From Marinobacter fonticola (lineage in GTDB: Bacteria; Pseudomonadota; Gammaproteobacteria; Pseudomonadales; Oleiphilaceae), in NCBI RefSeq assembly GCF_008122265.1, contig NZ_CP043042.1:744001-808000 (forward strand): 64,000 nucleotides of DNA, written 5' to 3'. The translations under genes were made by a program, and so were the position numbers. The notes under the pieces were generated by a model. The model did not search any database, had not been told where the DNA came from, and was given only the letters and a program-made list of their open reading frames with translations. Positions 1-8,310 of the stretch are shown here, one piece after another (within the stretch, counting starts at the first letter, position 1; every line of letters starts with the position of its first letter).

Positions 1-862
1 GAATGACGCCATCGGGTTCTCCCTCATCCAGGGCCGCAGCGCTGGCGGGGAAAAGCGGAGCCAGCAGGCGGTACTCTCGCAATAGATCGTAGGTTCGCGC
101 GCCGAAGCCGGCGCAGAAGAGCTTTAACACTTCGTCGAATAGCCGCGCTGCAGGCACGTGAGTCAGCAATGGTGCGAGATCGCGTATTGGGGCGGCGGTC
201 TCGGGAGCAATGTCGAAGTCGAGCTTGGCGGCAAAGCGGATAGCTCGCAGCATGCGTACCGGATCTTCCCGGTAACGGGTCTCGGCATCGCCGATCAGCG
301 CTAGCCGGCGCGCATGCAGGTCGCTCACGCCATTGGTGAAGTCGATGACGCTGAAGTCCTGCAGGTTGTAATAAAGAGCGTTAACGGTGAAGTCGCGGCG
401 CAGAGCGTCTTCTTCCATCGTGCCGTAGATGTTGTCCCGCAGCAGTAAGCCGTGCTCGCTGGCGCGGCGGTGGTCCTCGGAATCTTCATCGGACTCGGCA
501 GTGTTTCCGCGGAAGGTGGTCACCTCAATGACTTCACGGCCGAATAGCACATGGACAATGCGGAAGCGACGCCCGATAAGCCGGGAATTGCGGAACAGGT
601 CGCGAACTTCTTCCGGTGTGGCGTTAGTGGCCACGTCAAAGTCTTTGGGTCGGCCGTCAAGGAGGATGTCCCGCACGCCGCCGCCCACCAGATAGGCCTC
701 GAAACCGGCGTTGTTCAGGCGGCTGAGTACCTTCTTGGCGTTATCGCTGATCAGCGAACGTGAGACGGTATGCTGGTCGCGGGCAATGACCTGGCGTTGG
801 TAGGCGGGCTGTTGTTTTTTTTGGCCTTTCCCAGGCATAAACGACATCAGTCTTCTTAGCAT
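1..862 (-). CDS. pcnB: Poly(A) polymerase I, N-terminal part (cut by window edge)
   Basis: Polynucleotide adenylyltransferase, which adds 3' poly(A) tails that mark RNAs for degradation. Read on the minus strand, the frame starts [14 protein letters not shown] and stays open to base 1, giving about 287 residues, so the C-terminal third is outside the window. The nucleotidyltransferase signature [11 protein letters not shown] is followed by [13 protein letters not shown], whose D-x-D pair holds the metals. The tRNA-nucleotidyltransferase-like motif [16 protein letters not shown] is also clear. Two in-frame ATGs occur (862 and 838), and the upstream one is chosen because it encodes a PcnB-like basic N-terminus. 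The gene lies downstream of cbrB and the CrcZ-like RNA, in the order known from Pseudomonas. Confidence 0.95.
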   Translation of the reverse strand, partial: MLRRLMSFMPGKGQKKQQPAYQRQVIARDQHTVSRSLISDNAKKVLSRLNNAGFEAYLVGGGVRDILLDGRPKDFDVATNATPEEVRDLFRNSRLIGRRFRIVHVLFGREVIEVTTFRGNTAESDEDSEDHRRASEHGLLLRDNIYGTMEEDALRRDFTVNALYYNLQDFSVIDFTNGVSDLHARRLALIGDAETRYREDPVRMLRAIRFAAKLDFDIAPETAAPIRDLAPLLTHVPAARLFDEVLKLFCAGFGARTYDLLREYRLLAPLFPASAAALDEGEPDGVI

Positions 863-1035
863 CGAAACGGATTCTGGTGGATAGGATGATTGACCCGCAC
901 GCACGGTATTGAGCGATTGGGAAAAAGTCTTAACGGACTGCATCTTATGCAGTCACGGGGGAGTTTAACGGTTTGCGACGGGGAAGGCGAACAACAGTCA
1001 CGTCTAAGGATGTAGTGGGGCAGGAATCGATGGCC

Positions 1036-1074
1036 AAAAAATCAAAAGGCGGGAACGTGAATCACGAACCCGCC
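1036..1074 (-). terminator. Rho-independent terminator of the CrcZ-like RNA
   Basis: On the minus strand a GGCGGG (1074-1069) / CCCGCC (1053-1048) stem encloses a second stem CGTG/CACG, and is followed by TTTTGATTTTT. It is oriented for the sRNA and lies about 170 bp before pcnB. Confidence 0.8.
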
Positions 1075-1404
1075 GAGAAGAGTAGACGATCTGCATTGTT
1101 CTTGTTGTGGCGCGTCCAAAATGAGTTGAACGCAAGCTCCAAGCCAGGAGCGAATGATGCGAGCGGAACGCTTTGAATACAGAGAGCAACAATGACTTTT
1201 TGCGAGATCGAAGCAAGTGAAGCGGCGTCTGGAAGACGATTCTTATCTACACGTGCAACTCGCAACAGCCAAGCGCCACTAAAAAGCTCAGCACTCAAAA
1301 CACTCAGTTCGCTTGCGCTCTATTCTTGTTTTTGTTGCTGAGCGCGCTGCAGCTTTTTGTTTTTGTTTTTGACGCTGCGTCATTCAGTTCTTGTTGTTGT
1401 TCGC
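1040..1404 (-). ncRNA. crcZ: CrcZ-like Hfq-titrating small RNA
   Basis: Between cbrB and pcnB the minus strand has a complete sRNA gene and no credible protein. It has a sigma-54 promoter, about 365 transcribed bases and a terminator. The transcript carries four A-rich motifs of the AAnAAnAA kind bound by the distal face of Hfq: AACAACAACAAGAAC (1401-1387), CAAAAACAAAAACAAAAAG (1371-1353), CAACAAAAACAAGAA (1337-1323) and CACAACAAGAACAA (1109-1096). In Pseudomonas, CrcZ (about 400 nt) sits at exactly this place and sequesters Hfq/Crc to relieve carbon catabolite repression. Identity rests on synteny, promoter class and motifs, not on a sequence match. The 5' end is placed 12 nt after the -12 element. 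Confidence 0.82.
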
Positions 1405-1413
1405 CAGTATAAA

Positions 1414-1431
1414 GTGCACTGCACGTGCCAG
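1414..1431 (-). promoter_or_regulatory. Sigma-54 (-24/-12) promoter of the CrcZ-like RNA
   Basis: The minus strand reads CTGGCACGTGCAGTGCAC. The invariant GG (1429-1428) and GC (1417-1416) are separated by exactly 10 bases, and only one base of the TTGCA half differs from consensus. CbrB, an NtrC-type activator encoded just upstream, is the obvious partner of this promoter. Confidence 0.85.
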
Positions 1432-1504
1432 TTTTTCTAAACTGTTAATTAACAAAGGGTTATGAAATTGAGCTTGGCGAAGGCGTTATTTTTTTAGACC
1501 TAAG

Positions 1505-1563
1505 TGTTACTTGCGACTCGGTTCTCAGATTGACTCTGTTCCCCTAGGTAACACCGGGTAACA
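1505..1563. promoter_or_regulatory. Probable CbrB upstream activating sites
   Basis: Three half-sites lie 100-160 bp upstream of the predicted sRNA start: TGTTAC at 1505-1510, GTAACA at 1548-1553 and GTAACA at 1558-1563. A degenerate TGTTCC is at 1537-1542. TGTTAC/GTAACA inverted half-sites are, as I recall, the CbrB recognition elements described in Pseudomonas. The distance is normal for a sigma-54 enhancer. A palindrome TGTTAATTAACA (1443-1454) lies between them and the promoter. Confidence 0.6.
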
Positions 1564-1743
1564 GTTGAGAACGGATTCAGTGCTTGATCGAAAAACGACC
1601 GGTGCTTTGTGGTCTTCTTAAGAATAGATGGTCTTAGGAATAGACAGGAGCGCCGGTGGGCCGCCAGTTTTTATTAACCAGCGCGGCTCTCATGCGACAC
1701 GTCGGGATTGAGTGGGGCTCTAAGAGAGTGGGTGTGGAGGTCT

Positions 1744-3141
1744 TCAGTTGCTTTTCTTGCGAGGGATGCCCAGCCGCTGGCGGCGCTCCCACAATGACTT
1801 GCGGCTGATACCGAGCTTCTGAGCCAGCTCCGTCTCGCTCATCTTATCCTGGTTCTCCAGCACAAAGTGTTGGAAATAGTCTTCCAGCGAGAGGTCGTTG
1901 GACGATTGCGGATCTGGCGCGGGTGCCGGGTTTTCTTCCTCAAGCAGGCCTGCTGGAATGTGGACGTCGTTGGAATCCGGATCCAGATCCAGCAATGCAG
2001 GCGTAATCATGCCGTCATCGCAGAGGATTGTGGCGCGCTCGATGGCATTTTCCAGCTCGCGCACGTTACCCGGCCAGCGGTGACGCTCGAGGACACGCAA
2101 GGCCTCCGGGCTGAGGCTGATATCGGGTTTGCTCATGCGCTGGCCCCGGCTCTGCAGAAACCGTTGGGCCAAGCCGAGGATATCGCCGTCGCGTTCGCGC
2201 AATGGCGGAATGCGAATCTGCATGACGTTGAGGCGGTAGTAGAGGTCTTCACGGAACTCGCCGGTTTTGGTCATGGCGCGCAGGTTGCGATGGGTAGCCG
2301 CAATCATCCGCACATCCACGGTACGGCTCTGAGTCGAACCTACCTTGCGAATTTCGCTCTCCTGCAGCACGCGAAGCAGTCTCGCCTGGGCCTCGGGGGG
2401 CAGTTCGCCAATTTCATCCAGAAATAGGCTGCCGCCGTCAGCGGCTTCGATAAGACCGGTGCGCGCTGATACGGCGCCGGTAAACGCCCCTTTCTCGTGG
2501 CCGAACAGTTCCGATTCGATCAGGCTTTCCGGGATTGCCGCACAGTTGACGCAGATGAGGGGCTGGCGGCCTCTTGGGCTTAGCTGGTGTAACGCGCGTG
2601 CGGCCAGCTCTTTGCCGGTGCCGGACTCGCCATTGATGAGCACGGTGGTTTCGGTCGGCGCCACCTTGCGGATGAGGGTAAACACTTTTTGCATGGCGGC
2701 ACACTGGCCAAACATGATGCGGGATGGGTCGCCGTCGATGGCTTCCGGTTCTTCGCTATCCGCAGCGGCAGGCGAACCAGCCGCCGCCGGGGCGATGCGT
2801 TCCAGAATTTCCTCGACGGTGGCCAGCATCTCGTCGTGGTCAAAAGGCTTGGCAATATACTCCACCGCGCCCAATTTCATGGAATCCACCGCCGAGCGCA
2901 GGCTGGCGTAGCTGGTCATGATCAGGACGGGCGTGTCGGGTGCCAGGCGAATCAACTCGGTGCCCGCCGCGCCGGGCAGGCGAAGGTCGGAGATAATCAG
3001 ATCGAAACTGCCAAGCTCGAAGCGGGAGCGGGCCTCGTCCACCGAGCCGGCGTCGGAAATATCGTAGTCCGCGTGCGTCAGCAGTTTGCGCAGGGCCGAG
3101 CGGATAATCTCTTCGTCTTCAACGATCAGGATACGACGCAT
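1744..3141 (-). CDS. cbrB: Sigma-54-dependent response regulator CbrB
   Basis: NtrC-family response regulator, 465 aa. The receiver domain (1-120) has phospho-acceptor Asp52 in LIISDLRLPG. The AAA+ domain has Walker A GESGTGKE and the sigma-54 contact loop GAFTGA. A C-terminal Fis-type HTH (ETELAQKLGISRKSLWERRQ) binds DNA. In Pseudomonas, CbrB responds to carbon/nitrogen balance and activates crcZ and amino-acid use genes. The start is MRRILIVEDEE. The open frame runs 62 codons further upstream, but that part reads through the palindromic element and is not protein. Downstream lies the CrcZ-like RNA with its sigma-54 promoter; upstream are the element and cbrA. Confidence 0.93.
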   Translation of the reverse strand: MRRILIVEDEEIIRSALRKLLTHADYDISDAGSVDEARSRFELGSFDLIISDLRLPGAAGTELIRLAPDTPVLIMTSYASLRSAVDSMKLGAVEYIAKPFDHDEMLATVEEILERIAPAAAGSPAAADSEEPEAIDGDPSRIMFGQCAAMQKVFTLIRKVAPTETTVLINGESGTGKELAARALHQLSPRGRQPLICVNCAAIPESLIESELFGHEKGAFTGAVSARTGLIEAADGGSLFLDEIGELPPEAQARLLRVLQESEIRKVGSTQSRTVDVRMIAATHRNLRAMTKTGEFREDLYYRLNVMQIRIPPLRERDGDILGLAQRFLQSRGQRMSKPDISLSPEALRVLERHRWPGNVRELENAIERATILCDDGMITPALLDLDPDSNDVHIPAGLLEEENPAPAPDPQSSNDLSLEDYFQHFVLENQDKMSETELAQKLGISRKSLWERRQRLGIPRKKSN

Positions 3142-3146
3142 GCTTA

Positions 3147-3348
3147 GGGAACCTCTGATTAATTCTATTAGCGATTCTGGCTTGCCCTGAAAGCCGGAAT
3201 CAAGGCACTGCTTCGCAGGGAGGCTGGCTACCTTTCTGGCCTGCGTTGCGAATCTTGCCGAAGAAAACACCACTGCTTGCGATCCGCGCCTTGTCAGAAA
3301 GGCCCTCAAGGTTCGCAGAATCGTCAATAGACTTAATCAGAGGTTCCG
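3147..3348. mobile_element. MITE-like palindromic element between cbrA and cbrB
   Basis: A 200-bp segment is bounded by near-perfect 32-bp terminal inverted repeats (3148-3179 and 3316-3347, three mismatches), beginning GGAACCTCTGATTAA and ending in its complement. Further internal inverted repeats occur, for example CCTTTCTG/CAGAAAGG. It holds no gene. A TA dinucleotide flanks both sides (3145-3146 and 3349-3350), which could be a Tc1/mariner-type target duplication, though TA is too short to be proof. No transposase is present, so it would be non-autonomous. Confidence 0.6.
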
Positions 3349-3363
3349 TATCTATCGCCTCTT

Positions 3364-6327
3364 TCATTCGCCTTGCAGGATTTCTGTTTCCGCTTCGTAA
3401 GCTGGCAGTTTCAGTCGCACGCAAGTGCCCGCATTGGTGTTCGAAGCCTCGGAATCTTGCCCCGAAACGGGACTTTCGACTTGGATATGGCCGTAATGTT
3501 CTTCCACGATGCTGTAGACCAGCGAGAGGCCCAGACCGGTTCCCTGGTTGGGCGCCTTGGTGGTGTAGAACGGCTCGAAGATGTGGTCGAGCTGGTCTGG
3601 CGCTATCCCTTCCCCTTCATCAATAATCTCGATGATAGCGGAGTAGGCTTCTCGCTTTCCACTGATGCTGATGCGGCTGCCTTCCGGCGAGGCATCGCGA
3701 GCGTTCGCCAGCAGGTTAACAAAAACCTGGACCAGGCGCTGCTCGTCACCGAGCACCTGAAGGTCGTTCGGGCACTCGTTGAGGTAATGCAGGCTGCGTC
3801 CCTTGCCGCTCAGAGACACCAGGTTGATCGATTCTTCGATACAGCGGTGGAGCGTGACCGGTTCATAGCGATTGGCCGGCGCATGGTTGCCGGAGCGGGC
3901 AAAGTTCATCAGTGACTGGAGAATGCGGGAAATGCGACGGGTCTGCTGCTGGATCTGATCGGCCGTCTGGAGAATGTCCGGATTATCGGTTTCCAGCTTG
4001 AGGTTCTGGGCCAGCGAGGAAATGCCGGTCACCGGGTTGCCCACCTCGTGGGCGACGCCGGCTGCCAGGCGGCCGACCGAGGCCAGGCGCTCGCTGTGCA
4101 TTAATTCATCTTCCAGCAGGCGGGTTTCAGTCTGGTCCTCGACCAGCACGACACTGCCGCCTTCGGGGTGGTCCGGGCCGCTGAGCGTGGACTTGTGCAG
4201 GTTAAACCAGCGAGGCCGGCCTTTGATGTCCAGGCGGTGCTTGTAGCGATGCAGTTCCTCGCCATCGACGAAATCTTCCAGCATTTCATGCCACTGCTCC
4301 GGCAGCGCGGCCAGCCTGGCACCGACGACGTCGTCGGCATCGATGCCGGTGCCTTCCTCCATGGCATGGTTCCACATCAAGATTTCGCCATCGTCACCTA
4401 TAGAGCAGGCTGCAATCGGAAGATTTTGCAGCGTCTGGCGGTAGTGACGGCGCAGATTGTCGAGTTCACCGGCCAGGCCGGTCAGCTGGCTTTGGTAGTC
4501 GCCCAGGGCTTTTTCGATGTAGTGGATGTCCTGCCCCGAGCCGCGGCCGGCCTGGGGCTTAAAACCCAAGTGACGTTTGACGATATCCTGGGCTACAGAC
4601 GGCCCCATCAGTCCTGATAGATTGATCTCGATCTGATCTCGCAGGCGCCGGAGCTGGTAGGGCCGGTACTCAATCGCTGGCAATCTGAGTTGCACCAGTG
4701 CCCGATCCACTTCCCTCTGCGCCACCGGGCGCCCCAGGGGTTTGGCGAGCTGGTGCTTGAATTCCTCGGATGAGCCGGACAGTAATTCGCGTCGCTGGGG
4801 CCGGGAAAGAGCGCCGAGTGAGCAAGACTGAGCGGCGCTGTCTTCCTCGCTTGAGGTTTCGGTAAGCAGCGAGACCAGGGCAAATACGCAGACGTTCAGG
4901 GTCAGACTGGCGAACGCATAAATGTGTGACGAGTCCACATCGACCGCGGGCAAGCCGAAATAGATCAGTAGGTCCGGCGTATAGGAGAATGGCACAACCA
5001 GAGTGAACGCCCAGATCCCGGCACCCGTGATCAGACCGGCAATCAGGCCCTTGCGGTTACCTTCCGGCCAGTAAATCACACCGAGTGCGCCGGGTAGGAG
5101 TTGCAGTACGCCGGCCAGCGCCAGGATGCCTAGGGTCGCGAAGTCCAGCTTGGAGCCTACCCACTCGTAAAACACCAGCGCCGCAAGAATGATCGCTGCC
5201 ACCAGCAACCGCTTGATCCAGCGCAGCCAGCCGTAGATGTCCGAGCGCTCCCGCGGCGGCTTGAGGGGCAGCACCACATGGTTGAGGACCATGCCCGCCA
5301 GAGCCAGCGTACTGACGATGACCAGCCCGCTGGCGGCCGATAGGCCCGCGATGTACATCAACAGCGTGAGCGCCGGACTGCCAAATTCAAAGGTGGCGCC
5401 CACGGCGAAGTAACTCGCTTCGACAGGCGCATCCAGCGCCATGCCGCCCCACAAGATGATCGGCACCGGCAGCGCCAGCAGGAGCAAATACAGCGGCAGG
5501 CCCCAGCTTGCCTTGGCCAGCGCTTTGGGGCTGGGGTTTTCACTGAAGATCATGTGGTACATATGTGGAAGGACCAGCGCCGCCGCGAAGGACATCAGCA
5601 TCAGCGCACGCCAACTGCCGTCATCCAACTGCTCGCCGAACGGGCTCGAAAGGGCAAGGTTGTGAGCCAGCCATAGGTCCAGCCCCGCGGGGCCCTCGAA
5701 GATCGAAAAGAGCAGCACGCCGCCCAATAGCAGCATGGCGACCAGCTTCACTAAAGAATCAAAGGCAATCGCGACCACCAGACCGTGATGGCTCTCTCCG
5801 CCCTGGCCGCGCCGGGCGCCGAACAACACCGTGAACAGCACCATGGCAATGCTAAAGAGAATACCGATGAGCTGGGGCGACGCGTCCGGCGATAACAGTG
5901 CGGCGGTATCGGCCACCGCTTTGATCTGCATGCTGAGCAGCGACAGTATCGCGGCGCCGGAGAGCAGGGTTACCAGTGTGCCCGCCCATTGGCTGCGGTA
6001 GCGGAAGGCAAAAAGATCGGCCAGGGACGTCAGCTGATAGGTGCGTCCGATTCGCAGAATGGGGTTCAGCAACACGGGAGCCAGTAAGAACGCGCCGCTG
6101 ATGCCAATGTAGTAGGCGAGGAAGCCAAAGCCGAAGGCGTCGGCCATGCCAACCGCGCCGTAAATGGCCCAGATCCCGGCATAGACGCCCAGGCTAAGGA
6201 CATAGACCAACGGATGGCGGACCCAGCGGGCAGGAATAATGCCGCGCTCGGTGATGTGGGCCAGACCGAAGAGGAGTAACAGATAGGCGAGGCTGACCAG
6301 AATCAGCGTGGTCAGGCTAAAACTCAT
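3364..6327 (-). CDS. cbrA: Sensor kinase CbrA with SLC5 transporter domain
   Basis: Inner-membrane sensor histidine kinase, 987 aa, close to the 983 aa of the P. aeruginosa protein. The first half is a sodium:solute symporter (SLC5/SSSF) domain with about 13 membrane helices, starting MSFSLTTLILVSLAYLLLL. A PAS domain (LPIAACSIGDDGEILMWNHA) follows, then HisKA with GRLAAGVAHEVGNPV (phospho-His about 760), and a HATPase_c domain with DEGEGIAP and GTGLGLSLV. In Pseudomonas it controls CbrB and senses, and possibly transports, histidine. The start overlaps the end of cbrX by 11 nt, implying translational coupling. It is separated from cbrB by the palindromic element, unlike the usual close spacing. 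Confidence 0.93.
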   Translation of the reverse strand: MSFSLTTLILVSLAYLLLLFGLAHITERGIIPARWVRHPLVYVLSLGVYAGIWAIYGAVGMADAFGFGFLAYYIGISGAFLLAPVLLNPILRIGRTYQLTSLADLFAFRYRSQWAGTLVTLLSGAAILSLLSMQIKAVADTAALLSPDASPQLIGILFSIAMVLFTVLFGARRGQGGESHHGLVVAIAFDSLVKLVAMLLLGGVLLFSIFEGPAGLDLWLAHNLALSSPFGEQLDDGSWRALMLMSFAAALVLPHMYHMIFSENPSPKALAKASWGLPLYLLLLALPVPIILWGGMALDAPVEASYFAVGATFEFGSPALTLLMYIAGLSAASGLVIVSTLALAGMVLNHVVLPLKPPRERSDIYGWLRWIKRLLVAAIILAALVFYEWVGSKLDFATLGILALAGVLQLLPGALGVIYWPEGNRKGLIAGLITGAGIWAFTLVVPFSYTPDLLIYFGLPAVDVDSSHIYAFASLTLNVCVFALVSLLTETSSEEDSAAQSCSLGALSRPQRRELLSGSSEEFKHQLAKPLGRPVAQREVDRALVQLRLPAIEYRPYQLRRLRDQIEINLSGLMGPSVAQDIVKRHLGFKPQAGRGSGQDIHYIEKALGDYQSQLTGLAGELDNLRRHYRQTLQNLPIAACSIGDDGEILMWNHAMEEGTGIDADDVVGARLAALPEQWHEMLEDFVDGEELHRYKHRLDIKGRPRWFNLHKSTLSGPDHPEGGSVVLVEDQTETRLLEDELMHSERLASVGRLAAGVAHEVGNPVTGISSLAQNLKLETDNPDILQTADQIQQQTRRISRILQSLMNFARSGNHAPANRYEPVTLHRCIEESINLVSLSGKGRSLHYLNECPNDLQVLGDEQRLVQVFVNLLANARDASPEGSRISISGKREAYSAIIEIIDEGEGIAPDQLDHIFEPFYTTKAPNQGTGLGLSLVYSIVEEHYGHIQVESPVSGQDSEASNTNAGTCVRLKLPAYEAETEILQGE

Positions 6328-6493
6328 TGGGATCGCGTCGCCATTCAAGCCAGAAACCCACCGCAATCAACCCGGCCCAGGCGAGGAACAGGCTGTACCA
6401 GGCGCTGCCCGGTTCGATCCACCAATCCAGGATATTGGGCGAGAAGATATACACGGCCAGAACGAGCAGAAAAACCAGGCGGTATATATACAT
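6317..6493 (-). CDS. cbrX: Small two-helix membrane protein CbrX
   Basis: A 58-aa frame, MYIYRLVFLLVLAVYIFSPN through to WRRDPNEF, too short for most gene callers. It has two hydrophobic segments (about 5-18 and 30-48), both rich in Trp and Tyr, so it is probably an inner-membrane protein. It ends inside cbrA: the sequence ATGAGTTTTAG is both the cbrA start (ATG) and the cbrX stop (TAG). Pseudomonas has a small ORF called cbrX in the same position, which is reported to couple to cbrA translation. The position, length and overlap make it a real gene. Its biochemical role is unknown. gluQ lies 61 bp upstream. Confidence 0.75.
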   Translation of the reverse strand: MYIYRLVFLLVLAVYIFSPNILDWWIEPGSAWYSLFLAWAGLIAVGFWLEWRRDPNEF

Positions 6494-6554
6494 CGAGCGA
6501 TTGTTCCCTGCGGTTATCGAATGCGCCGGTTATACCATGCAGGCGCCTGCCCTG

Positions 6555-7439
6555 TCAGGCTGAATCCGGTGTCGTTGCGCAGTTCAGTGGTATTTGGTCC
6601 GGTGTCCAGTGGGCACGACCCCATGCCAGAATGTGTTCGGGCGTCTCACCGCTCAGGGCGCTGGGGGGCTGCTGACCGAGGGCCGCCAGAGCGCGGCAGA
6701 GATTGGTGCTGGGCTGACGGTCGTTCAATGCTGGGGCATGGGTCTGCTTACTGAGCTTTTGGCCATCGGCGTTAACGATAACCGGAATATGCAGGTAACG
6801 GGGCGACTGAGCGCCGAGCAGGTGGGCGAGGTTGAGCTGGGCTGGGGTCGTCTCCAGGAGATCCGAGCCTCGCACGATATCGGTCATGCGCTGGTCGATA
6901 TCGTCCACCACCACAGCAAGCTGGTAGGCATAGAAGCCCTCCTTGCGTTTGAGAACCGGGTCGTCCCGTTCGGCCCGCAAGGTTTGCTGCTGGAGGCCGA
7001 GTAAGCGGTCTTGCCAGTGGGCCGTGGAGCTTTCCAGGCGTAGGCGAATAGCATGTGGTTGTCCGGGAGCATGGGCTCGCTCCGGGCAACGATGGGGGTG
7101 GCGCCCGCCGTGTTCGTTTAATTCCTTGCGCGAGCAAATGCAGCGGTAAGCGTGGCGATTGGCGAGGAGTTTGTCGATTGTGGCCTCGTAAACATCGTGA
7201 CGTTCCGATTGGAAACGCACGCTTTCGTCCCAATTCAGAGCATGGGCTTCCAGGCTGCGGAGAATCCGTGTTACCGCTTCTTCCGACTCGCGTAGGGGAT
7301 CGAGATCTTCAATGCGTACGAGCCAGCGACCGCCCCGTGCACGGGCATCGAGGTAGCTGGCGAGCCCGGTCACCAGCGAGCCAAAATGCAAGGGACCGGT
7401 CGGCGACGGTGCGAAGCGGCCGCGATAGGGTGAGTTCAT
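6555..7439 (-). CDS. gluQ: Glutamyl-Q tRNA(Asp) synthetase
   Basis: Truncated glutamyl-tRNA synthetase paralogue (294 aa) lacking the anticodon-binding domain. It attaches glutamate to queuosine in the wobble position of tRNA-Asp. The class I HIGH box appears as FAPSPTGPLHFGS, and the KMSKS-like loop as KLSKQTH. Zinc ligands lie around YRCICSRKELNEH. The adjacency dksA-gluQ is widely conserved in gammaproteobacteria. The start MNSPYRGRFAPSP is fixed by the active-site motif lying only a few residues in. There is a 58-bp gap from dksA. Confidence 0.95.
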   Translation of the reverse strand: MNSPYRGRFAPSPTGPLHFGSLVTGLASYLDARARGGRWLVRIEDLDPLRESEEAVTRILRSLEAHALNWDESVRFQSERHDVYEATIDKLLANRHAYRCICSRKELNEHGGRHPHRCPERAHAPGQPHAIRLRLESSTAHWQDRLLGLQQQTLRAERDDPVLKRKEGFYAYQLAVVVDDIDQRMTDIVRGSDLLETTPAQLNLAHLLGAQSPRYLHIPVIVNADGQKLSKQTHAPALNDRQPSTNLCRALAALGQQPPSALSGETPEHILAWGRAHWTPDQIPLNCATTPDSA

Positions 7440-7497
7440 CGGTCAGTAAAACGCCGGACGCACTGCTGCGTCCGGGCCTTTTCCGAGCAAGGCAGGA

Positions 7498-7938
7498 TCA
7501 GATGCCGGTTTGGCGCTCGCGGATTTCTGCCAAGGTCTTGCAATCGATGCAAAGAGTGGCTGTCGGCCGCGCTTCTAGGCGACGGGTACCAATCTCGACA
7601 CCGCACTGATCACAAAAACCGTAGTCGTCCTTGTCGATGCGGTCGATGGTCTGGTCGATCTTCTTGATCAGCTTGCGCTCGCGGTCGCGGGTGCGCAGCT
7701 CCAGACTGAATTCCTCTTCCTGAGTAGCCCGGTCGCTGGGGTCGGCATAGTTGGCCGCATCTTCCTGCATGTGATGCATGGTGCGGTCGACTTCTTCCAT
7801 CAGCTCCTGCTTCCACTGGAGCAGGAGCTTGCGGAAGTGCTCCAGCATATCTTCGCTCATGTACTCCTCGCCCTTCTTCATTTCGTAGGGCGTGAAGTTC
7901 GTGAACCGCTCGCGGGCTTTTTCTTCGGTATTCGGCAT
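7498..7938 (-). CDS. dksA: RNA polymerase-binding transcription factor DksA
   Basis: DksA, 146 aa, enters the RNA polymerase secondary channel and, with ppGpp, represses rRNA promoters and activates amino-acid promoters. A long coiled coil carries the tip motif DPSDRA, equivalent to the E. coli DxxDxA residues. The four-cysteine zinc finger is complete (CDQCG ... CIDCK). The rrn operon with GC-rich discriminators in this same window is a likely target. The gene heads the dksA-gluQ-cbrX-cbrA run on the minus strand and is divergent from sfsA. Confidence 0.97.
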   Translation of the reverse strand: MPNTEEKARERFTNFTPYEMKKGEEYMSEDMLEHFRKLLLQWKQELMEEVDRTMHHMQEDAANYADPSDRATQEEEFSLELRTRDRERKLIKKIDQTIDRIDKDDYGFCDQCGVEIGTRRLEARPTATLCIDCKTLAEIRERQTGI

Positions 7939-8133
7939 AGAAACCAGCCTCTTTTTTCACTCCAAGGAGGCTCCGGTCCCCTCATGGTCCGGATGCCTGG
8001 CCTGTCGGCATAGTGAACGCCAATGACGTCCACCTCGGATTCCTGTCACCTGTTCAGACCCGATAAATGACCTCACCAGCCTAGCACGTTTGGCGGGGCG
8101 CTTCGCCCCTGCTGGGGCTTGCGGTGGGACTGA

Positions 8134-8160
8134 ACGAATCTGCGGAAAAATAGCAGATTC
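8134..8160. repeat. Inverted repeat between dksA and sfsA
   Basis: GAATCTGC (8136-8143) and GCAGATTC (8153-8160) form a perfect 8-bp inverted repeat around a 9-base A-rich centre. A GC-rich hairpin GGGGCG-CTT-CGCCCC lies at about 8096-8110. Both fall in the divergent dksA/sfsA region and could be leader hairpins or an operator. No T-run follows, so neither is a clear terminator. Confidence 0.4.
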
Positions 8161-8310
8161 ACATAAATCGCGCTAGTCCTACGCGTCAAGGCGGCGGGTT
8201 GTGCCGTATGCCCGCGTTGCGGGTATGATAGGGAGTTGATTTTGCAAGGAAATAGGTTTGCGCTCCGTCGGGCTGGTGGTGTCTGGCGGGCAAGCCATTG
8301 GGAGAAAGCT

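Noticed and set aside
1062..1298. Minus-strand ORF of 78 codons (and overlapping small ORFs on both strands) between pcnB and cbrB
   Set aside because: They lie inside the predicted CrcZ-like transcript, have no ribosome-binding site and look like no family.
3142..3327. N-terminal extension of CbrB by 62 residues
   Set aside because: It translates the palindromic element; the receiver domain begins normally at MRRILIVEDEE.
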